Of a stretch of DNA of 61,324 bases, positions 60,324 to 61,324 are shown piece by piece. Location of the stretch: the NCBI GenBank assembly GCA_030625815.1, contig DAOUQF010000023.1, positions 1-61,324 on the forward strand, read 5' to 3'. The notes under the pieces are model-generated. The model did no database searches. It had not been told where the DNA came from and saw only the letters and a program-made list of their open reading frames with translations. The translations under genes were made by a program, and so were the position numbers. The DNA is from Eubacteriales bacterium (GTDB taxonomy: Bacteria > Bacillota > Clostridia > Tissierellales > GPF-1). The number at the start of each line of letters is the position of its first letter. The stretch's first letter is position 1.

Positions 60324-61271
60324 ATGCATATTGTCAGCTATACCGGATACTACGATCCCCAACCGATCCGTGACTTTCTAACCGCCCAGCCAGACGTCGA
60401 CTTTACCATTTGCTCAAGCGAAGAAGAGCTACTGGCCGCTTTGCCGGAAGCGGAGATTCTTATCACCCTTCCCTTTACGAAAGACATGCTTGCCGCGGCG
60501 CCCAAACTCAAATGGGTGCAGTGTTTGCGCGCCGGCGTTGACGGCTATCCTTTTGCAGCCATGAAGGAACGAGGGGTTCTTCTCACCAACGGCAAGGGAA
60601 TCCACAGAAATCATATGGCGGAATACAGCATCGCCATGATGATTCTCTTTGCGAGAAACCTGCATGTTTTTCAACGACAGCAACGAGATTCAAATTGGAA
60701 GCGCAATGTCCCTCAAGATGAAATCTTCGGCAAGACCGTAGGAATCTTGGGCTTCGGCGCCATCGGAGACACCCTGGCTACCCGGGCGCAAGCCATGGGC
60801 ATGCGCGTGCACGCCTTGAAACGCACGCCATTGAATCAAGAAAATGTGGATCAATGGTACACCCCGGATCAGACACAGGAATTCTTGGAAACCGCTGATT
60901 ATCTCGTTAATCTCCTACCCAATACCCCGGCAACAACTCATTCCTTGAATGCCGAATCTTTTGAAGCCATGAAAGCGTCCGCTGTCTTGATCTGCATCGG
61001 AAGGGGCAAAACCGTGGACGAGCAGGCTTTGATCAAAGCCTTGCAAACCGGACAGATTCGCGGATTGGCTGCCGATGTATTTGAAACGGAACCGCTACCT
61101 GAAGACAGTCCGCTTTGGCAGATGGAGAATGTGGTAATCACCCCCCACATCTGCGGCGAAAGCATCCATTACCTGGAGAAGAGCATCGAAATTCTCAAAG
61201 AGAATTTCCCGAAATTCATATCGGATCCCGAGACCTTGATCAACCGGGTCAATCTGGATTTGGGGTATTAA
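60324..61271 (+). CDS. D-2-hydroxyacid dehydrogenase
   Basis: 315 residues from the ATG at 60324, which follows AAGGAG; the frame upstream to 60009 is antisense to the lipoprotein gene. NAD-binding Rossmann motif GILGFGAIGD (about 141-150), Arg in LICIGRGKTVDE (about 229), Glu in ADVFETEPLP (about 258) and catalytic His in ITPHICGE (about 276). Oxidises or reduces D-2-hydroxyacids; the exact substrate is unknown. Confidence 0.9.
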   Translation: MHIVSYTGYYDPQPIRDFLTAQPDVDFTICSSEEELLAALPEAEILITLPFTKDMLAAAPKLKWVQCLRAGVDGYPFAAMKERGVLLTNGKGIHRNHMAEYSIAMMILFARNLHVFQRQQRDSNWKRNVPQDEIFGKTVGILGFGAIGDTLATRAQAMGMRVHALKRTPLNQENVDQWYTPDQTQEFLETADYLVNLLPNTPATTHSLNAESFEAMKASAVLICIGRGKTVDEQALIKALQTGQIRGLAADVFETEPLPEDSPLWQMENVVITPHICGESIHYLEKSIEILKENFPKFISDPETLINRVNLDLGY

Positions 61272-61275
61272 AAAA

Positions 61276-61297
61276 GAAGGGTCCTAACGAACCCTTC
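61276..61297 (+). terminator. Terminator of the 2-hydroxyacid dehydrogenase gene
   Basis: GAAGGGT…ACCCTTC followed by CTGTTTCTT; partly at the window edge. Confidence 0.75.
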
Positions 61298-61324
61298 CTG
61301 TTTCTTCCAATCCTTTTAACGCCA

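Overview
The window looks like a chromosomal segment of an anaerobic Bacillota, most likely a member of the Clostridia. The signs are a complete wal (yyc) two-component region, a DnaD/DnaI-type primosome pair, an oxygen-sensitive class III ribonucleotide reductase with its radical-SAM activase, several small ferredoxin-like proteins, a catabolic-type glutamate dehydrogenase and a UGA-containing selenoprotein gene. No species can be named from the sequence alone.

Left 12 kb: an accessory, visibly AT-rich region downstream of rlmH. The last codons of rlmH (…GEPYHK-stop) recur as near-identical direct repeats at about 2.0, 6.9 and 9.75 kb, besides the true gene end at 12.02 kb. They cut the region into three complete blocks and one partial block. 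The blocks carry: (i) an alpha/beta hydrolase with its TetR regulator; (ii) a LysR regulator, an ECF-transporter S component and an IS256 remnant; (iii) a four-gene ABC efflux system; and (iv), running off the window, a transglutaminase-like secreted protein and the end of an IS1634-type transposase. This is the arrangement known for staphylococcal SCC elements, which insert at the same codons of the same gene, but here as a stack of small cassettes with no recombinase in view. It is the best candidate in the window for an undescribed system.

12-27 kb: rlmH, pgsA and mostly small stand-alone units: nitroreductase, MerR regulator, DUF2785 and cyclase-fold proteins, a B3/4-domain protein, a PadR/membrane-protein pair, a flavin-binding protein, a YiiX-like hydrolase, a decayed rsgA, DUF523, patatin, cupin, ferritin-like, ferredoxin, rhodanese and M42 peptidase genes. 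There are several small ORFs and decayed fragments among them.

27-39.7 kb: the cell-wall control region on the minus strand (LysM/G5/M23 peptidase, walR, walK, an extra secreted protein, walH, walI, murA, walJ and a 57-residue CxxC protein). Divergent from it lie dnaD, a dnaI-like loader gene and ung. This is core chromosome.

39.7-61 kb: ferredoxin/SDR/TetR, an MFS gene, glutamate dehydrogenase, nrdD-nrdG, a PhoH-like ATPase, a nitrilase-family amidase, tRNA-Leu(CAG), a second MFS gene, and a minus-strand run of a PEP-synthase-like dikinase, a selenoprotein with in-frame UGA, alaX, a structured leader and a MutS2 homologue without an Smr domain. The window ends with an unknown gene, a lipoprotein hydrolase and a 2-hydroxyacid dehydrogenase.
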